The notes beneath the pieces were generated by a model. The model made no database searches. It was not told the origin of the DNA and saw only the letters and a program-made list of their open reading frames with translations. Positions 61,117 through 64,000 of a stretch of DNA of 64,000 bases are shown here, piece by piece. Location of the stretch: the NCBI GenBank assembly GCA_964580995.1, contig CAZOMV010000007.1, positions 1 through 64,000 of the forward strand. Direction: 5' to 3'. This DNA comes from JAKJEP01 sp964580995. Lineage in GTDB: Bacteria > Planctomycetota > Phycisphaerae > Sedimentisphaerales > SM23-30. The position numbers and the translations under genes were made by a program. The number at the start of each line of letters is the position of its first letter. The stretch's first letter is position 1.

Positions 61117-62556
61117 TTAATCCCCCGCCGCCCCCAGCGGCTGCAAACCCGGACGCGACCGGATCAGACCCTTGCACTGCTTCAGCCCCTGCGCCAACTG
61201 CCCGTCCAGCTCCAGCAGCCGCTCCGCCAGCGCCTTCTTCGCCACCGCCTCCTCCGCCTTGTTCTTGTCCCCTGTTTCCGCTCCTGCCTTCTCCGCCTCC
61301 GCCTTCTCCTGGGCCGTCGGCTGCACCGTCAGCTCCTCCAGCAGATCCCGCAGCTCCTCAAACTTCTTCGGGTCCAGCTTCTCCTCCACATCCGGGTCCA
61401 CCCCCCACGTGTCGCTGCCCGGCAGCCGGTGCACGCACCGACCCTTCGGCAGATAATAATAATCCGTCGTGATCTTCACCGCGTCCCCCGAATCCGGCAG
61501 CCGGAAAATCCGCTGCACCGACCCCTTCCCCCACGACCGCTGCCCCACAATCACCGCCCGCCCGTGATCCTGCAGCGCCCCCGAAACAATCTCCGCCGCA
61601 CTGGCCGACCCCTGATCGATCAGGATCACCAGGTGAAACCGCGGATACGTCCCCTGCGCCTGCGCCGTCTGCTCCTGCGGCGCCGTATGCGCCCCGCGCG
61701 TGGACACAATCACCCCGTGGTCGATCATCCGGTCCACCACCTCCACCGCCGCCGACATCAGCCCCCCCGGATTCGACCGCAAATCCAGGATCAGCGCCTC
61801 CATCTTCTGCTGCTGCAATTTCTCCATCGCCGCGTCCAGCTCCGCCGCCGTCTCCTCCACAAACTGGCTCAGCCGCACATACCCCACCTTCGACTCCTCG
61901 TCCAGCATATAATCCCACCCCCCAGCCGCCTCCCGCCGCCACCCCTTGATCGTCGGCACCTGGATCCGCTCCCGCACAATCACAATCTCCTCCTCCTCCC
62001 CGTCCGCATGACGCACCTTGATCTTCACCTCCGAACCCGCCTCCCCCGTCATCTCCTTCACCGCCTTCGTATTGCTCCACCCCTTGGTCTCCTGCCCGTT
62101 CACCTCCAAAATCACATCCCCCGCTTGCACCCCCGACTTATACGCCGGCGAATCCTCAAACGGACTAATCACGATCAGATTCCCCTCCTTGCTGTCAATC
62201 CCGATCCCGATCCCCTCATAACTGCCGCTGGTCTGCTTCTGAAACGCCTCCACCTCCGGCGCTGGGATATACTCGCTGTAAAAATCCAGCTCATGCAGCA
62301 TCCCGTTGATCGCCCCCGTCACCAGCTCCTTATCATCCGTCACCGTCACATAGTTCCTGTGGATCAGATCGCACACATCCACCAGCGGATCAAATATCCG
62401 GTAATCCCCCGCCACCCCCTGCTGCGGCCCCGCCTTTTCCTCCGCCGCCGGCCCGCCCTCCTCCTGCCCCGCCGCCACCGCCGCCAGCCCCGCCCACACC
62501 ATCACCATCGCCACCCGCATCATCCGCCGCATCCAATCCGCTCTCTTCACAGCCAT
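61117..62556 (-). CDS. Carboxy-terminal processing protease, S41 family
   Basis: The ATG at 62556 is followed by a signal sequence (MVMVWAGLAAVAAG); a GTG at 62583 is the alternative. The 479-residue protein has a PDZ domain (about residues 95-190: GIGIGIDSKEGNLIVISPF, SGVQAGDVILEVNG). The S41 protease domain follows, with YVRLSQF, LDLRSNPGG, IDQGSASAAEIVSGAL (catalytic serine) and GQRSWGKGSVQ (catalytic lysine). A highly charged coiled stretch ends the protein. It should trim or degrade proteins in the periplasm. It lies about 120 bases upstream of the GH78 gene on the same strand, with no obvious functional link. Confidence 0.92.
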   Translation of the reverse strand: MAVKRADWMRRMMRVAMVMVWAGLAAVAAGQEEGGPAAEEKAGPQQGVAGDYRIFDPLVDVCDLIHRNYVTVTDDKELVTGAINGMLHELDFYSEYIPAPEVEAFQKQTSGSYEGIGIGIDSKEGNLIVISPFEDSPAYKSGVQAGDVILEVNGQETKGWSNTKAVKEMTGEAGSEVKIKVRHADGEEEEIVIVRERIQVPTIKGWRREAAGGWDYMLDEESKVGYVRLSQFVEETAAELDAAMEKLQQQKMEALILDLRSNPGGLMSAAVEVVDRMIDHGVIVSTRGAHTAPQEQTAQAQGTYPRFHLVILIDQGSASAAEIVSGALQDHGRAVIVGQRSWGKGSVQRIFRLPDSGDAVKITTDYYYLPKGRCVHRLPGSDTWGVDPDVEEKLDPKKFEELRDLLEELTVQPTAQEKAEAEKAGAETGDKNKAEEAVAKKALAERLLELDGQLAQGLKQCKGLIRSRPGLQPLGAAGD

Positions 62557-62667
62557 ATCTCCAAAAATTTCCAATTCCAACACCCCACCCCCTCATTCTA
62601 CCCGCCCATAACCCCCCTGTCAACCAAACGAATCCCCCATCTAATCTGCGTATATCATCTTACTCTA

Positions 62668-62693
62668 ATTGTGCCACGGCCATCTTGGCCGTG
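62668..62693 (-). repeat. Copy 2 of the 26-base palindromic repeat (inverted)
   Basis: The CACGGCC/GGCCGTG hairpin (62675-62693) with the flanking ATTGTGC repeats the element at 11817-11842 in the opposite orientation, 51 kb away. Again it is intergenic, upstream of the S41 protease. Confidence 0.8.
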
Positions 62694-62867
62694 TCTTCTC
62701 TTTTCATTCCCCGTTCTCTTTTCTATCCCTATTCTAATCCCGTAAACCATCTCCCGCCAAATAATCTTTCAAATGGACCCGCCGCTCCCCAACAAAAATG
62801 GGTGGCACCTTCCCGCCGCAGGTGGGGAGGTGTTCTTCTCCGAAGGGTATATTTCCCCGCTGAATTA

Positions 62868-63167
62868 TCAATCGTCATAATAGGCTTCAACCACCTTACC
62901 CTCCGTATCAAAATGAACCGTAAAGGAATTCCATTGAAACCAGTGACCATAAACCCATACTTCCCCTCCCGCATTTCCACTATATTTTTGGTATGGCTCA
63001 CCAAGCATTTCTTGGACATCTTCTCTTGCCAATCCCGCCACTACTTTTTGTGCGATTTCCGGCGCCACCGGCTTACTATTCATGCTCCAGCAAAACAAAC
63101 CCAGCAAAGCCGCCATCAAAAACACCACGCCGCACACCCCCCATACCACGCCTCTTGTCTTATTCAT
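62868..63167 (-). CDS. Small BamE/SmpA-like exported protein
   Basis: The 99-residue protein has an N-terminal membrane/signal segment (VVWGVCGVVFLMAALLGLFC). A short domain follows with VAGLAREDVQEMLGEPYQKY and FTVHFDTEGKVVEAYYDD, the layout of BamE/SmpA-OmlA family proteins, where a conserved LGEP turn precedes paired strands. These proteins assist outer-membrane protein assembly. AGAGG lies before the ATG. The match is short, so the assignment is moderate. Confidence 0.7.
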   Translation of the reverse strand: MNKTRGVVWGVCGVVFLMAALLGLFCWSMNSKPVAPEIAQKVVAGLAREDVQEMLGEPYQKYSGNAGGEVWVYGHWFQWNSFTVHFDTEGKVVEAYYDD

Positions 63168-64000
63168 CTCACCATCCTCTCTGCCATCCCTTTCTTCACA
63201 GGCCCCGCCGGGGCCGTAAGTTTCTTAGCCGGAGGCGCAAGCCTCCGGACCACGAACATCCACCCCCACCCCAGCCCCGAAGGGGCGAAAGTTTCAACCA
63301 CAGGCAATACATCACCTGGTAACTCACGACCCTTTTGGGTCCGATTGGTTCGTCCCGCTATCCATCGGGTCGCTGGCGCAATACCTTGCCATCTATGTAT
63401 ACTATAACACATAACATAATATCGCCCGCTACTCAATTCACGCAAGCCCCCAACTTTATGTTGGGGGTTCAAATCCACCGTCCATGTCCCGCCTCTCGTT
63501 TTCGTTAAAAAGCAGGAATCCAGAGTTTTATTCACCCCCGTATTGTCTGACGCAGCGACTAACAGGAGCGCCAACTTGCCAACCAGGCTCGCGGCGTAGT
63601 GGTGCAGGCTAGCCTGCCATTCCCGTTCTGAGTTCAACCTTCAGGTTGTCTTTCTTCTTGTTCGGAATCCAACCTGTAACCATTCTTGCTAATTCGTACC
63701 TTTTTCTTGCCGATAACGGATAACTATCATGTAATTCGGAATCCATAACTCGTAATTTCTTATACGGGAATCCATCTTCCATTTATTTTTTTATCGGCGT
63801 TTATCGGCGGATAATATTCTTTCTATTCCCGTCACCATTAATATATTCTCTTTCCTCCGTACCCCTCGGTGCCCTCTGTGGTAAAATATATTTTCTTCTC
63901 TTCGCACCTCCGCACCCCGGCGGGATGCCTTCTCGTGTATCTCCCCCACCGCCTTTTCCAATCGTTCCACATCCCTCATTGTTCCTTTGCACCATTTTCC
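63168..64000. other. Terminal intergenic region rich in short hairpins
   Basis: I find no gene with support in these 830 bases. Perfect or near-perfect hairpins include GGCCCC/GGGGCC (63201-63215), CCGGAGGC/GCCTCCGG around a GCAA loop (63229-63248), GCCCC/GGGGC (63274-63286), GACCC/GGGTC near 63328 and CCCCCAAC/GTTGGGGG (63447-63467). Near 63850-63890 the minus strand reads CACAGAGGGCACCGAGG, a short repeat that often accompanies GxxExxY genes, but no such gene is complete here. Confidence 0.6.

Noticed and set aside
61045..62745. Plus-strand open frame of 566 codons opposite the S41 protease
   Set aside because: It is proline-, arginine- and leucine-rich low-complexity sequence, while the minus strand has intact PDZ and S41 motifs.
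63440..63490. Possible tRNA: GGTTCAAATCC resembles a T loop
   Set aside because: The stem around it does not pair, and no acceptor, D or anticodon arm can be built from the upstream sequence; the GTTGGGGG belongs to a simple hairpin.
63164..63637. Minus-strand frame of 157 codons at the window end
   Set aside because: It reads through several GC-rich hairpins and gives low-complexity sequence with no family match; it is probably non-coding repeat DNA.
63791..63995. Small minus-strand frames with a HRGHRG stretch
   Set aside because: The stretch comes from the CACAGAGGGCACCGAGG type of short repeat often seen beside GxxExxY genes; no complete protein is present.

Overview
The window is a fragment of a bacterial chromosome from a carbohydrate-degrading planctomycete, probably of the class Phycisphaerae. 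The evidence is a surface protein with the N-terminal LEPRCLLS sorting motif, dockerin-like C-termini of the DLNHDGLVD type, many secreted Gfo/Idh/MocA oxidoreductases with twin-arginine signals, DUF1080 and ThuA domains, and a long leucine-rich-repeat surface protein. The assignment is by protein style only; there is no rRNA gene in the window.

Layout. 1-11810: mostly plus strand, with a cut glycosyltransferase, then secreted glycoside hydrolases (GH36, GH127-like, GH106-like, GH29) mixed with a DUF4186 protein, a DUF1080 protein, a UbiA/MqnP prenyltransferase and an ALG5-like glycosyltransferase. 11848-15322: a minus-strand operon (lipoprotein, Agl23-like membrane protein, ApbE) with its own promoter and 4-base stop/start overlaps. 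15420-33293: a minus-strand run of 11 closely spaced genes, made of six Gfo/Idh/MocA oxidoreductases, a TIM-barrel isomerase, a TIM-barrel/DUF1080 fusion, a ThuA-HEAT protein, a seven-haem membrane cytochrome and an NCS1-type permease. It is divergent from an AraC regulator (33628-34638) and looks like one inducible keto-sugar pathway with a respiratory electron outlet. 34651-43020: coiled-coil protein, GH172 (DUF2961) enzyme, LEPR protein with an extreme tyrosine/aspartate tail, porin, HAD phosphatase, small EF-hand-like protein. 43529-49600: LRR-dockerin protein, Bro-N antirepressor-like protein, UvrA. 49683-51889: trpBA operon with a hidden leader peptide carrying three consecutive Trp codons and an intrinsic terminator, i.e. 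a classical attenuator; its TrpB is unusual around the PLP lysine and lacks the normally conserved catalytic glutamate. 52029-53890: an AT-rich three-gene minus-strand island (TIGR04255 family protein plus two unknowns), probably acquired by transfer. 54328-57494: a MocA/ThuA pair and a DUF2007 protein within a region of dispersed repeats. 57709-63167: GH78 rhamnosidase, S41 protease and a BamE-like protein. The last 830 bases hold small hairpins and no gene I can support.

How the parts fit. The glycoside hydrolases suggest attack on fucose-, rhamnose-, galactose- and arabinose/fructose-containing glycans outside the cytoplasm. The MocA, DUF1080, ThuA and isomerase genes are the parts expected for oxidising a sugar ring to a 3-keto intermediate and cleaving the glycosidic bond by elimination. 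Placing a multihaem cytochrome in the same run suggests that electrons from exported, Tat-dependent oxidoreductases enter the respiratory chain. That link is inference.

The candidates most worth following are the MocA/ThuA/cytochrome operon, the trp attenuator together with the atypical TrpB, the Tyr/Asp-rich LEPR protein, and the AT-rich TIGR04255 trio. No tRNA, rRNA, CRISPR array or complete insertion sequence was seen.
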